Shown: in pieces, positions 28,384-37,432 of the stretch
How positions within the stretch are numbered: position 1 is the stretch's first letter
Layout: each line of letters opens with the position of its first letter
DNA from: Paraburkholderia sabiae
GTDB lineage: Bacteria > Pseudomonadota > Gammaproteobacteria > Burkholderiales > Burkholderiaceae
Length of the DNA: 64,000 nt
Direction: 5' to 3'
Assembly (NCBI RefSeq): GCF_030412785.1
Contig: NZ_CP125298.1
Coordinates: 310,001-374,000, forward strand
Notes under the pieces: generated by a model
Database searches by the model: none
What the model saw: only the letters and a program-made list of their open reading frames with translations
Told to the model about the DNA's origin: nothing
Translations under genes and position numbers: made by a program

Positions 28384-29276
28384 TCGCGTTCATCGATGAG
28401 CATCGCGACGTCTACGGTATCGAGCCGATCTGCCGCCTGCTGCCGATCGCGCCGTCGACGTATTACCGGCACGCCGGGCGGCGCAGCGATCCGGAGCAAT
28501 GGCCAGCACGAGCGCGTCGCGACGCTGAACTGAAGGCCCTCATCCGGGCGATCTGGGAGGAGAACTTCGGCGTGTATGGTGTGCGCAAGGTCTGGCGCCA
28601 GTTGTTGCGCGATGGCGTAAAGGTCGCGCGCTGCACGGTTGCGCGCCTGATGAAGGTGATGGGCCTCGAAGGTGTGCGGCGTGGGCGCCGGATCAAGACG
28701 ACGCAGCGCGACGATGCGGTGCCGTGCCCGCTGGACCGGGTCAAACGTCAGTTTCGGGCCGAGCGGCCGAACGCGCTGTGGGTTGCGGATTTTACGTATT
28801 GCTGGACATGGTCGGGCTTCGTCTATGTGGCCTTCGTGACCGATGTGTTTGCGCGCCGTATCGTCGGCTGGCGAGTGTCGGCATCGATGAAGACTGACTT
28901 CGTGCTGGATGCGCTGAACCAGGCGTTACACGATCGCCAGCCACCGCCCGGGCTCATTCATCATAGCGATCACGGGTCGCAATATCTCAGCATTCGGTAC
29001 ACCGAACGTTTGGTGGATGTTGGCGTTGAGCCATCAGTCGGAACCGTCGGCGACTCGTACGACAACGCTCTGGCCGAAACGATCAACGGCTTGTACAAGG
29101 CCGAAGTTGTGCATCGGCGTTCATGGCGTACGCTCCAAGACGTCGAGCTCGCCACGCTCGAATGGGTTCACTGGTATAACCACCATCGGTTGCTCGGCCC
29201 GCTCGGGTACGTATCGCCTGCGGAAGCAGAGGAAGTCTACAATCGGAATCTGGTGCGCTCCGCTCGAGCGGCGTAG
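28380..29276 (+). CDS. IS3-family OrfB transposase
   Basis: 298 residues: HTH_21 region (FGVYGVRKVWRQLLRDG), then the integrase core with WVADFTYCWTW (D), HHSDHGSQYLSIRY (D) and [14 protein letters not shown] (E), and tail WYNHHRLLGPLGYVSPAEAE. Intact and probably active. Confidence 0.93.
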   Translation: MIAFIDEHRDVYGIEPICRLLPIAPSTYYRHAGRRSDPEQWPARARRDAELKALIRAIWEENFGVYGVRKVWRQLLRDGVKVARCTVARLMKVMGLEGVRRGRRIKTTQRDDAVPCPLDRVKRQFRAERPNALWVADFTYCWTWSGFVYVAFVTDVFARRIVGWRVSASMKTDFVLDALNQALHDRQPPPGLIHHSDHGSQYLSIRYTERLVDVGVEPSVGTVGDSYDNALAETINGLYKAEVVHRRSWRTLQDVELATLEWVHWYNHHRLLGPLGYVSPAEAEEVYNRNLVRSARAA

Positions 29277-29316
29277 CGCCAAACTCGGCGGTCTCCGACA
29301 AAGTCGGGGCGGTTCA

Positions 29317-29578
29317 GATCGGCACTGGCGGGAAGATCCAGCTATTGGGTATCAGCCGGCGCGGCGACACGTATGTACGGACGTTATTGATCCACGGAGC
29401 ACGCAGCGTGCTCTTCCATGGCAAGCACGCCGGGTCGTGGGCTGAGCAGTTGCAGAAACGGCGACCATCCAACGTGGTGACTGTAGCACTTGCCAACAAG
29501 ATGGCCCGAACAATCTGGGCGGTTCTCGCACATGGCACGCCATACAACCAGGGGCACGTCAGTGCACAACCGGCTTGA
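29317..29578 (+). pseudogene. IS110-family transposase, C-terminal part
   Basis: Continues the gene split at 27976: IGTGGKIQLLGISRRGDTYV, RTLLIHGARSVLFHG, RPSNVVTVALANKMARTIW, stop at 29578. The serine-loop GTGG and all C-terminal blocks are present. Confidence 0.88.
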
Positions 29579-30078
29579 TCAGTTGAACCGTATGGAAGAT
29601 TGAAGCTTGCAGGATGACGTCGAAAGGTTGCGTTGGCAATCGAGCGTGATGACAAGACAGGTCGGACCTGAACTCGCTAAGCCTGAAAGATAATTTGAGC
29701 GCGTAGCTCGTGCGACAAATGAGGAGCGAGTCAGCGGATTTCATCGAGGCCCGCAGCGTATGAGGCTGCAATGAGGCCGCATATAAAGCTGCAACCTATC
29801 CTGTCGATGCAAAGCGCAAGAAAACCTGGCGCATCGGGGGCGTTCATATAAATCATCTTGGCCGGTATAGCGACAGAGGTTTTGGCCGTTGGGGAGAGGT
29901 CGGAGGCGGCGTAGCCGCCGGAGAGCTCTCCCCAACGGCGGCGCCGAGTCGGCCGGGTTCTACGATGGCTGATCAAATCAAGAAGAAGCGATCAGCCGCA
30001 TGTCCGGAACCCGTATTACCGACCAACAGGTTCGCCTCTCAAGAAACATACCCCAAGGTCTTGATTTTGTGAGTGGTT
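29579..30078. other. Intergenic, with long palindromes
   Basis: No gene is recognised. 29886-29938 is a large interrupted palindrome. A second hairpin, GGCTGATC...GATCAGCC, lies near 29965-29995. The region borders the 3' end of the IS110 transposase at 30079. Confidence 0.45.
29886..29938. repeat. 53-bp interrupted palindrome
   Basis: Arms CCGTTGGGGAGAG and CTCTCCCCAACGG (13 bp, perfect) surround a second smaller inverted repeat (GGCGGCGTAGCCGCC). As RNA it would form a two-tier stem. It could be a strong terminator or part of an IS end. Confidence 0.75.
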
Positions 30079-31410
30079 TTATGCAGCCTCCGAAACAGGG
30101 GTGAGCTTGAACCCCAGTTTTTCTGCTCGACGGGCAAGATGATGCATGACACGTTGACGGTAACGTTCTTCGTAGTAGTCTTGTCCTTGATCGATATACT
30201 CGCCGCCCTTGGTCAACATCGCATAAATGAGACGCGCCAGCTTGTGCGCGGTTGCCGTGATTGCTTTGGGCCGGTCGAGTCTGGCACACATACGCCGGTA
30301 GTAGGCGCCCAGTGCGGACTGGCTCGTGCGTAGTGCTGCCGCAGCGAGACGTAAGGCCTGTGCAGCACGGTTGGTAGTCCGCTTGCTCGCGCTGGATAGT
30401 ATCTTGCCTCCCGAGATCTTCGTTCCAGGACACAAACCAAGCCATGCTACGAATTGCTTGGCGCTCCTGAAGCGGGAGAGGTCCGGGCCGGTTTCGGAAA
30501 TGACCTTCAGTGCGGTTGCCGTGTCGATGCCGTTGATACGTGTCAGATCAACACCGCACAGGCCGATCAGGTATGTACGCAAATCGAAGCGTGGAGCGTT
30601 CTTCCCGCGAGAAGGACGCTGGGGCTTATCCTGAGCTCCAGCGTGCTTTTGCAGCACGGCGAGCATGGCCTCAAGCTGTTGGTCACACGCCATTAATTCC
30701 ACGCCGTATGCGTCATACAGCGACATGGCCTGCTTTAGTGTGAAGAGATGCTCGCTGCGCCAATTGCCCTGCAACGACTTGACGATTTCCTCTTCACTGG
30801 CGCGGATTCGAGCGTGCTTCAGCTTGGCCAAGGTTGTGGCATTGCGTTCGCCGGCGATGATGGCGCGCACGATCTTCTGTCCCGTCTCGCCCATGATGTC
30901 AGAGATCACATTGGCGAGTTGAACGTTCATTTGCGATAAGGCTTTCTGTATATGCTGGACGTGCCGTGCCTGGTAGCGCAGCAGCATATCGCGTTGTCGG
31001 GACACCGCCCGCAAGGCGCAAATTTCGTCTGTTGGGCGAAACGCGCCGGACAGCAAGCCGTAACTCATCAGTTGCTGCAACCATTGGCAGTCGAGCACAT
31101 CGCTCTTCCGGCCCGAAACGTTCTTCACATGCCGGGCATTGACCAGATGGACCGTGAAACCCCGCGATTCCAGCAACTCGTATACGGGTATCCAGTAGAC
31201 GCCCGTCGACTCCATCGCGACAATATCGACGTTGCAGGCCGTGAGCCAAGTGACCAGGTTATCCAACTCACACGTGAAACTCTTGAACTCGCGCACAGGT
31301 TCATCGTCACGATCAGCTGGCACCGCCACATAATGACTTGCCGAGCCGATATCGATGCCCGCAGCGTTCGGGTAGGCTATATCTAGCGTTCTTCTTGTGC
31401 GCGTTGCCAT
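30079..31410 (-). CDS. IS110-family transposase (443 aa type)
   Basis: The ATG at 31410 opens MATRTRRTLDIAYPNAAGID. The DEDD domain is AGIDIGSASHYVAVP, AMESTGVYWIPVYELLESRG and GRKSDVLDCQWLQQL. The C-terminal region is GIDTATALKVISETGPDL, FVAWLGLCPGTKISGGK (catalytic serine loop) and HKLARLIYAMLTKG. Longer than the other IS110 enzymes here and of a different subgroup. Intact. Confidence 0.92.
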   Translation of the reverse strand: MATRTRRTLDIAYPNAAGIDIGSASHYVAVPADRDDEPVREFKSFTCELDNLVTWLTACNVDIVAMESTGVYWIPVYELLESRGFTVHLVNARHVKNVSGRKSDVLDCQWLQQLMSYGLLSGAFRPTDEICALRAVSRQRDMLLRYQARHVQHIQKALSQMNVQLANVISDIMGETGQKIVRAIIAGERNATTLAKLKHARIRASEEEIVKSLQGNWRSEHLFTLKQAMSLYDAYGVELMACDQQLEAMLAVLQKHAGAQDKPQRPSRGKNAPRFDLRTYLIGLCGVDLTRINGIDTATALKVISETGPDLSRFRSAKQFVAWLGLCPGTKISGGKILSSASKRTTNRAAQALRLAAAALRTSQSALGAYYRRMCARLDRPKAITATAHKLARLIYAMLTKGGEYIDQGQDYYEERYRQRVMHHLARRAEKLGFKLTPVSEAA

Positions 31411-31668
31411 GATGATCGTCCTTTCGGTTCGAGGTGTGCCGCACAGGTTCGGGTACGTCGTTGTACTCACTCTCTCAAACGGGATGGCCGTTCATCACGG
31501 TCTCACCAATGTCGCCGACGTGACCCAGGACCACGCTCTACAGCGGGCAGAAACGCACCATTGGCGAATCGGTCTTCTCCCGCGCGGGATTCCACCTTAC
31601 CGCAATAGCGTTCACCGTATGTTTCTTGCAAACGCCTTGCGGCCACCGCGCCGATTACCTCGCTCTAC

Positions 31669-33120
31669 ATGTCCAAACGCAAACATCACTCTCAGGAGAT
31701 CGCCGCCGCCAAGGCCGGCATCAGCGTGCGCAGCGCGCGTCGCATAGAACGAGACGCCTTACTGCCATCCCAGAAACCTCGTCGTTACTGGCGTTCCCGT
31801 CCCGATCCCTTCGCTGACGTCTGGGATACTGAAGTCGTTCAGATGCTCGCGAACGCGCCGCAACTTCAGGCGGTCACGATCCTGCGCAAGCTGCAGGACG
31901 ATCATCCCGGGGAGTTTCCCGACAGCACACGCCGCACGCTTGAGCGACGCGTGCGGCACTGGAGGGCGATGTCCGGCCCACCGAAGGAAGTCTTCTTCCC
32001 GCAACTGCATGAGCCCGGCGCACGCGGCCTGTCCGACTTTACCGACATGGCCGAACTGCGAGTGACGATCGCTGGCGTGCCGTTCGAACATCGGCTGTAC
32101 CACTTCGTGCTCGCGTTCTCGCGCTGGGAATACGCCAATGTCGTTGAAGGTGGCGAGAGCTTCGAAGCACTGTCCATGGGATTGCAGAACGCACTGTGGC
32201 AGGCCGGCGGCTGCCCGCGCGAGCACCGCACCGACAGTCTGTCAGCGGCGTTCAGAAACCTCGCGGACGAAGACGACTTCACGGTGCGGTATGCGGCGCT
32301 GCTCGAGCACTATGGCATGACCGGGACACGCAACAATCGCGGCCTGGGTCACGAGAATGGTAGCGTTGAGTCATCGCATCGCTATCTGAAGGAGGCCGCC
32401 GACCAGGCGTTGATGCTGCGAGGTCATCGAGACTTCGTTGATCGTGCGGCCTATGATGAGTTTCTGCGCGAGGTCGTCATGCGTCGTAACCGGCGTAACG
32501 CAGCGGCGTTCCGCCTTGAGCGCGAGCAGCTCATGGATCTGCCGTTAAGGCGCACGACTGACTTCGTCGAGGAAGAAGCACGTGTTACACGCTGCAGCAC
32601 CTTCACCGTACGCGGCATTCTGTACAGCGCGCCGTCGCGCCTGATTGGTCACCGCCTGAAGGTGCGCGTGTACGGGGACCGGCTCGACTGCTATCTGTCG
32701 GGCGCGCTGGTGCATAGCACTTCGCGCGGCTCGCGTGCCGGCGACAACCGCCGCGCACTGGATTACCGGCACTTCATTGAGAGCCTCAAACGCAAGCCTC
32801 AGGCCTTCAGGGGGCTTGCGTTTCGCGACGAGCTGTTTCCGCGTGAGGCCTATCGCCGGACGTGGGAACAGTTGGAGGCGAGGCTGACGCAACGCGAGGC
32901 GTGCAAAGTCATCGTTGGATTGCTTGAGCTCGCCGCGCTCGATGGCGTCGAGGCCGTGCTGGCCGCACGCCTGAACGCATTGCTGGTTGACGGCAAGCTG
33001 CCGGATCTGAAGGCGTTGCGTGAGGAATTTGCGCCCCGTCACGCCGAATGCCCCGTCGTCAACGTCGAGATCCCACCCGCAAGCAGCTATGACGACCTGC
33101 TGGGTAAGGAGGTCGCATGA
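31669..33120 (+). CDS. istA: IstA transposase (IS21 element 2)
   Basis: 483 residues, starting MSKRKHHSQEIAAAKAGISV (HTH at 8-30). The integrase core has LSDFTDMAELRVTIAG (D), REHRTDSLSAAFRNL (D) and GHENGSVESSHRYLKEAAD (E). The C-terminal Mu-like domain is VRGILYSAPSRLIGHRLKV. The stop overlaps istB by ATGA (33117). The gene is intact; the element's left end is not evident just upstream. Confidence 0.9.
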   Translation: MSKRKHHSQEIAAAKAGISVRSARRIERDALLPSQKPRRYWRSRPDPFADVWDTEVVQMLANAPQLQAVTILRKLQDDHPGEFPDSTRRTLERRVRHWRAMSGPPKEVFFPQLHEPGARGLSDFTDMAELRVTIAGVPFEHRLYHFVLAFSRWEYANVVEGGESFEALSMGLQNALWQAGGCPREHRTDSLSAAFRNLADEDDFTVRYAALLEHYGMTGTRNNRGLGHENGSVESSHRYLKEAADQALMLRGHRDFVDRAAYDEFLREVVMRRNRRNAAAFRLEREQLMDLPLRRTTDFVEEEARVTRCSTFTVRGILYSAPSRLIGHRLKVRVYGDRLDCYLSGALVHSTSRGSRAGDNRRALDYRHFIESLKRKPQAFRGLAFRDELFPREAYRRTWEQLEARLTQREACKVIVGLLELAALDGVEAVLAARLNALLVDGKLPDLKALREEFAPRHAECPVVNVEIPPASSYDDLLGKEVA

Positions 33121-33635
33121 GCACACCCGCTTACGATGCCGGCCGTCTTGCCTTGATGCTCAATGAACTGCGCCTGCCGACCATCGCCCGCCTGTGGCCC
33201 GAGTTTGCGCAGCGCTCCGACAAGGAGGGCTGGCAGGCCACACGGCTGATCGGTGCACTGCTCGAACACGAACTGGCCGAGCGGGCCAAACGGCGCATCG
33301 AACGACATCGTGCCGAGTCGCATCTGGATCCAACCAAGACGCTTGCGACCTTCGACTTCAGCATGGTGCCGATGGTCTCAAAGGCGCACGTCATGGCGCT
33401 CGCGACCGGCGATTCGTGGCTTGAGAAAGGCGCCACGGCACTTCTGTTCGGGCCGCCCGGGGCCGGCAAAAGTCATCTGGGTTCGGCCATCGGACACGCG
33501 TTGATCGACGCCGGCTACCGGGTACTGTTCACACGGACCAGTGAACTCGTGCAGAAGCTGCAGGCTGCACGTCAGAGTCTGCAGTTGCCTTCGGCTCTTG
33601 CCAAGCTCGACCGCTTCGACCTGATCATCCTAGAC
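33117..33635 (+). pseudogene. istB: IstB helper ATPase, N-terminal part (IS21 element 2)
   Basis: MSTPAYDAGRLALMLNELRL, Walker A LLFGPPGAGKSHL, and up to FDLIILD, the start of Walker B. The RIT3 end begins at 33636 directly after the first Asp codon. The protein resumes at 39727 with LDDLSYARKDQAE. The gap holds RIT3 and an IS91 element. Confidence 0.88.
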
Positions 33636-33720
33636 CTATGTGCAGTGCTCCGTTATGTGGAGTTCGGCCGGGCGAGGCATAGTGATGGCCGGTCGCGATG
33701 ACGCGGACTCCACATAAGTA

Positions 33721-34749
33721 TCAGAGCCGCTTCAACCAGTCGATAATCGGCAAGCGTCCGAATGTTCCCCGGTCGGACGATACTTTGGTCAATATGTCCG
33801 GAAACACTTGAAGGAGTGCCTGGCGCTTCATGTCGATGTCTGATTTCGCATAGCGCATCGTTGTATCGAGACTCGCGTGGCCAAGCCACTGGCTAATCGT
33901 TGGGAAGTCTACACCTGACTTTAGCAAGGAGAGCGCTGTCGTATGCCTCAGAGAATGAGGGTGGATGCGTTTCTCCCGGAGGGTAGGTACGTTCGCTCCG
34001 GCGGTTGCAAGATGCCTGCGAAGCAGGTAGTACACCCCGAAACGAGTGAGCTTGTCGCCGCGATTATTGACAAACAATGCTGTGGTTGCATCAAGCGGGT
34101 ACGGCCGTTCTTCGACGAGGCGCTGCAACAACCTGGCAGTCTGTGGCCAGATCGGACAGACGCGGACTTTGTTTCCCTTGCCTTGGAGTCTTACCTGGCA
34201 CGGCCGTTGTAACCGTAGGTCGCATAAACGAAGGTCAAGTACCTCCTGCACCCTCGCGCCGGTATTGAACATCAGTGAGAACAACGCGTAGTCACGCCGA
34301 CCGGGAACTGTTGTCCGATCGACCGCATTCAGCAGCGCCTCGACCTCGTGCTGCTCAAGATATTCGATCGGCGCTGACCGTGCGCCGCGTTTGAATGGAA
34401 TGCCAAGGATTGCCTGCGCCGCCGCCAGATGTTCAGGACCTTCAGTTGCCAGGAACCGCGCGAACGTATGAATCGCGGCAAGCCGGGCATTACGCGTGGC
34501 AATGCCGTTGTGGCGGTCTTGCTCAAGAGATGTCAGGAACTGTCCGACCGATTCAGCGTTGATCGCCGCAAGATCCAGACGTTCAATCCCGCGGTGTCGC
34601 TTCGCACTAAGAAATCGCAGCAGAAGCACCAGCGTGTCGCGATAGCTATGGATCGTGTGCCGGCTCATCCCTCGCAACGTAGGCAGATAATCTTGGAAGA
34701 ATCGGACGAGACTCCGTCCGAGCTCATCGGAGTAAGGATGCCGTTTCAT
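33721..34749 (-). CDS. RitC tyrosine recombinase (RIT3)
   Basis: 342 residues from the ATG at 34749 (MKRHPYSDELGRSLVRFFQD), which overlaps the ritB stop as ATGA; the longer upstream frame is inside ritB. Catalytic residues lie in NTGARVQEVLDL (Arg), HPHSLRHTTALSLL (HxxR) and LGHASLDTTMRYAKSD (His, Tyr). It ends LPIIDWLKRL. Confidence 0.9.
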   Translation of the reverse strand: MKRHPYSDELGRSLVRFFQDYLPTLRGMSRHTIHSYRDTLVLLLRFLSAKRHRGIERLDLAAINAESVGQFLTSLEQDRHNGIATRNARLAAIHTFARFLATEGPEHLAAAQAILGIPFKRGARSAPIEYLEQHEVEALLNAVDRTTVPGRRDYALFSLMFNTGARVQEVLDLRLCDLRLQRPCQVRLQGKGNKVRVCPIWPQTARLLQRLVEERPYPLDATTALFVNNRGDKLTRFGVYYLLRRHLATAGANVPTLREKRIHPHSLRHTTALSLLKSGVDFPTISQWLGHASLDTTMRYAKSDIDMKRQALLQVFPDILTKVSSDRGTFGRLPIIDWLKRL

Positions 34750-35723
34750 AATTGCTCTCCCTGAACAAGATAGCCAAACCGTTTCGCGAACCGCTTGCTC
34801 GCAAGCTCCTGGAGTTCCGGAATCCAGCGCAAATAGTAGGCCGTCGATACGATTGATACGTGACCCATGTAGAGTGCGAGCTTTGGGAGGTTGGACTGGC
34901 CGTCCGCGCCCTGTCGATACCATCGCATCAGGGCCTCAATTGCAAAGGAATGCCTAAAGTCGTGAATACGGGGAACCCGTCCATCGGCATCCCGGAGGCC
35001 TGCGTCTTGCAGTAATCCCGCGATACCTTCATGCAATCCTGTTCCAGTGTAGCCTCGCAGACCATGGTGCATATTGCACAGTAACGGTGACAACGGCGTA
35101 GTGTCGAGCGGGGGAGCGAGGCGGCGCATGAGGTAGCGGCGCAGCTCCAGCCGGGCACCCCCCGAAAGCGGAACCCACCTCGATTTGTGAAACTTGGATT
35201 CGCGTACGTGCAGGACTCCAGCGTGCGCGTCTACATCGGCCAACGTTAATCGTAGCAATTCCCTTCGCCTCAGCCCGGCGGTGTACAGCAGGACAACCGC
35301 CAGGCGGAGGACATACGGTCTTAGTGGCGATGTCGCCGTGGCCTGACGCGTGCCGGCAAGCTCGAGTACCCGCCCAACCTGCGCTGGAGTCAGGATAATC
35401 GGTGCAGCATGTGGTTGTCGGCGGGCAAAGCGGATGATGTCCGGCACGAAACACCGGGGCTCGGTACGTTGCCGGTAGAGGCAGAAATTGCGCACGGCAA
35501 CCTGACGGGCGCGGCGCACGTTCGAGGTGAGGGAGTCGAAGGTCTTGCACCACGATTCGAACAGCGTGTTGTTCAGGTCCGATTCACCAGTTCGGACGAC
35601 GAAGTCCCTCATCGAAATCAGGGTACGCTCCTGGTTGCTGTATTGACGCCCTAGCGTCCGACGGTGCGCAAGATATCGACTGATGACGGGATCAAGTGCG
35701 GTTGTGTCGAGTTGGTGTTTCAT
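34746..35723 (-). CDS. RitB tyrosine recombinase (RIT3)
   Basis: 325 residues from the ATG at 35723 (MKHQLDTTALDPVISRYLAH), overlapping the ritA stop. AGLRRRELLRLTLADVD (Arg), HDFRHSFAIEALMRWYRQG (HxxR), MGHVSIVSTAYYLRW (His, Tyr). The WYRQGAD insertion after box II is shared with RitB of RIT1 and RIT4. Intact. Confidence 0.9.
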   Translation of the reverse strand: MKHQLDTTALDPVISRYLAHRRTLGRQYSNQERTLISMRDFVVRTGESDLNNTLFESWCKTFDSLTSNVRRARQVAVRNFCLYRQRTEPRCFVPDIIRFARRQPHAAPIILTPAQVGRVLELAGTRQATATSPLRPYVLRLAVVLLYTAGLRRRELLRLTLADVDAHAGVLHVRESKFHKSRWVPLSGGARLELRRYLMRRLAPPLDTTPLSPLLCNMHHGLRGYTGTGLHEGIAGLLQDAGLRDADGRVPRIHDFRHSFAIEALMRWYRQGADGQSNLPKLALYMGHVSIVSTAYYLRWIPELQELASKRFAKRFGYLVQGEQL

Positions 35724-36943
35724 GATGCCCCCTTCATTGAGACGCGACCACATCTAGGTACCGGTAGCGCAACCTGGCGCAGCGCCTCCACATGCAGGCG
35801 AAGATAGACACACGTGCTCTCGAGGGAATGGTGACCGAGCAGATCGCCGATCATCTTTACTCCGACACCTCGCTCGAGCAAGCGCATGGCGAAGCTATGT
35901 CTTAGGCAGCAGGGACTGGTTTGAAGAACGGGCAGGCCACTGAGTCGTGCACGCTTGGCATAGATGTGTTCGATCGTTGCCGCCTTGATCGGACCGGCCG
36001 GGCAGCGCATTCTCAGGAATAGCCGGCGCGTGCTCGTCAGGGATGGTCGGCGGCGTAGATAGCGCTCGAGTACATGTCGCGTTCGGCCGTTAAGCGGCAT
36101 AACTAATACCGACCGGGTCTTGCGCTGGTCCACATGCAGGATATCGTTCTCCCAGTCTATCGAGTCGAGCGTCAAGCTGGTGACTTCTGAAGGGCGCAGC
36201 CCATAGTAGGCCATCAGGTACAGAATCGCGTGGTCACGGCAACCCTCAACGCTAGCACGGTCGATCGAATGCAGAAGCTTGCTTACCGTGCTCCAATCCA
36301 ACGCCCGCGGTGGCAGTTCTCCGCGATATGTACGCGGCGTGTCGATAACATCGAGCCGATTCCTTGTGTAGCATTGATTGGCGCAGAACCGCAGAAAGGC
36401 ACGCAAGTGCGCAATCGTATGCTGAAGTGTCTGGCGGCAAAGACGCTTGCTGGTCTGCTCAACAAAGCGCTCAACATCGTTCGGTGTGACGCTGGCAAGG
36501 CGGCGCTTCGAACAGGCGCTCGACAGGAAGCCAGTAACCGTCCTCAGGTGTTGTTCGACTGTTGCAGGAGCAAGTCCGCGCAGATCAATGAGGTGGGATC
36601 GGTATTGCGAAATAAGCGGATCAAACCGGCTCGGTTTAGCTGCCGGAATGAAGAGACCTCGATCACACAAAAACCGCACTGTCGCTCGCTGCGTGGCACG
36701 GTATGACGTCTCGTGCGACCACGGTGCGAACCAGTGTGACAGCGCGGTCGAAGTAATCGGCAGGCAGGTGCCGGCCGCTACATGGTTATAGGCAAGAACC
36801 TCACGGAACCGGTGTACATGGCGCTGTGCGCAAATGCGGGTATAACCGCGCTCGACGATCCAAGCCGCAAAATTGCTGACCAACGGCCCTTGCGGGCCTG
36901 CAGCATAGTGCGGCCAATCGCGGGAAAAGAGAAATTCGAGCAT
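35720..36943 (-). CDS. RitA tyrosine recombinase (RIT3)
   Basis: 407 residues starting MLEFLFSRDWPHYAAGPQGP. Box I YGLRPSEVTSLTLDSIDW, box II CCLRHSFAMRLLERGVG, and LGHHSLESTCVYLRLH with the Tyr. First and longest gene of the trio. It shows what the internally deleted RitA of RIT1 and RIT2 has lost. Confidence 0.9.
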   Translation of the reverse strand: MLEFLFSRDWPHYAAGPQGPLVSNFAAWIVERGYTRICAQRHVHRFREVLAYNHVAAGTCLPITSTALSHWFAPWSHETSYRATQRATVRFLCDRGLFIPAAKPSRFDPLISQYRSHLIDLRGLAPATVEQHLRTVTGFLSSACSKRRLASVTPNDVERFVEQTSKRLCRQTLQHTIAHLRAFLRFCANQCYTRNRLDVIDTPRTYRGELPPRALDWSTVSKLLHSIDRASVEGCRDHAILYLMAYYGLRPSEVTSLTLDSIDWENDILHVDQRKTRSVLVMPLNGRTRHVLERYLRRRPSLTSTRRLFLRMRCPAGPIKAATIEHIYAKRARLSGLPVLQTSPCCLRHSFAMRLLERGVGVKMIGDLLGHHSLESTCVYLRLHVEALRQVALPVPRCGRVSMKGAS

Positions 36944-37075
36944 GTGAATCTGCCATTCAAGTGAACGGAAGAATCACAATAGCTCGTTCCAGTTATGTGT
37001 AGTTCTCCGGCCTCAAAGTCCCGCTCGTCAAGGGTCACGGAACTTGAGTCCACATAACGAGGTGCTGCACATAGG

Positions 37076-37432
37076 GCAGAGGATTTTTTGTTTATCGGTC
37101 GCGGCTTGGGATGCATGAGCCGAACCGACGGGGTTGGCCCGCGAGCGGTAAATAAAAAATCGTTTGTGCTGAACCGCTCCGCAGGCGGTAGCAGCTATGG
37201 GCATTGAATGGTTGGTGAGGTCATCCAGTGCCCGCCACGCGCGTTGGCCAGGCACGGGTGGATGATGACGCGCAGTGCATGTGTGCGCAAGGGTGGTGGG
37301 AGGTTTGAGTTGGCGAGGTCAACGGTGCGGATTCCGGGGCGTTCGCCGACGGCAAAGACTCGACGACGCAAGGCCAGGCGCGTTGCCATCCGGAATGCAT
37401 GGAAACGTGACCGGCCGTGTTGCGAACGCGGA
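37076..37432. other. Non-coding end of the IS91 element and RIT3 flank
   Basis: Between the RIT3 end and the IS91 transposase stop. AT-rich at 37085-37165, then GC-rich. It should contain one IS91 terminus. No gene is supported. Confidence 0.4.

Larger units (their letters stand above)
27977..29316 (+). mobile_element. Complete IS3-family element with 3-bp target duplication
   Basis: Inverted ends TGAACCGCCCCGGAAATG and, at the right, TGAACCGCCCCGACTTTG on the complement. The 3-bp duplication GAT is at 27974-27976 and 29317-29319. Length is 1340 bp, with orfA and orfB complete. It sits inside an IS110 transposase gene. Confidence 0.92.
33636..37075 (-). mobile_element. RIT element 3, intact
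   Basis: Three intact tyrosine recombinase genes linked by ATGA overlaps. Terminal inverted repeats: TATGTGCAGTGCTCCGTTAT at 33637, and TATGTGCAGCACCTCGTTAT on the complement at the right end. It lies in the Walker B codons of istB. Its ends differ from those of RIT1 and RIT2 but resemble the end at 41181 (RIT4). Confidence 0.85.
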
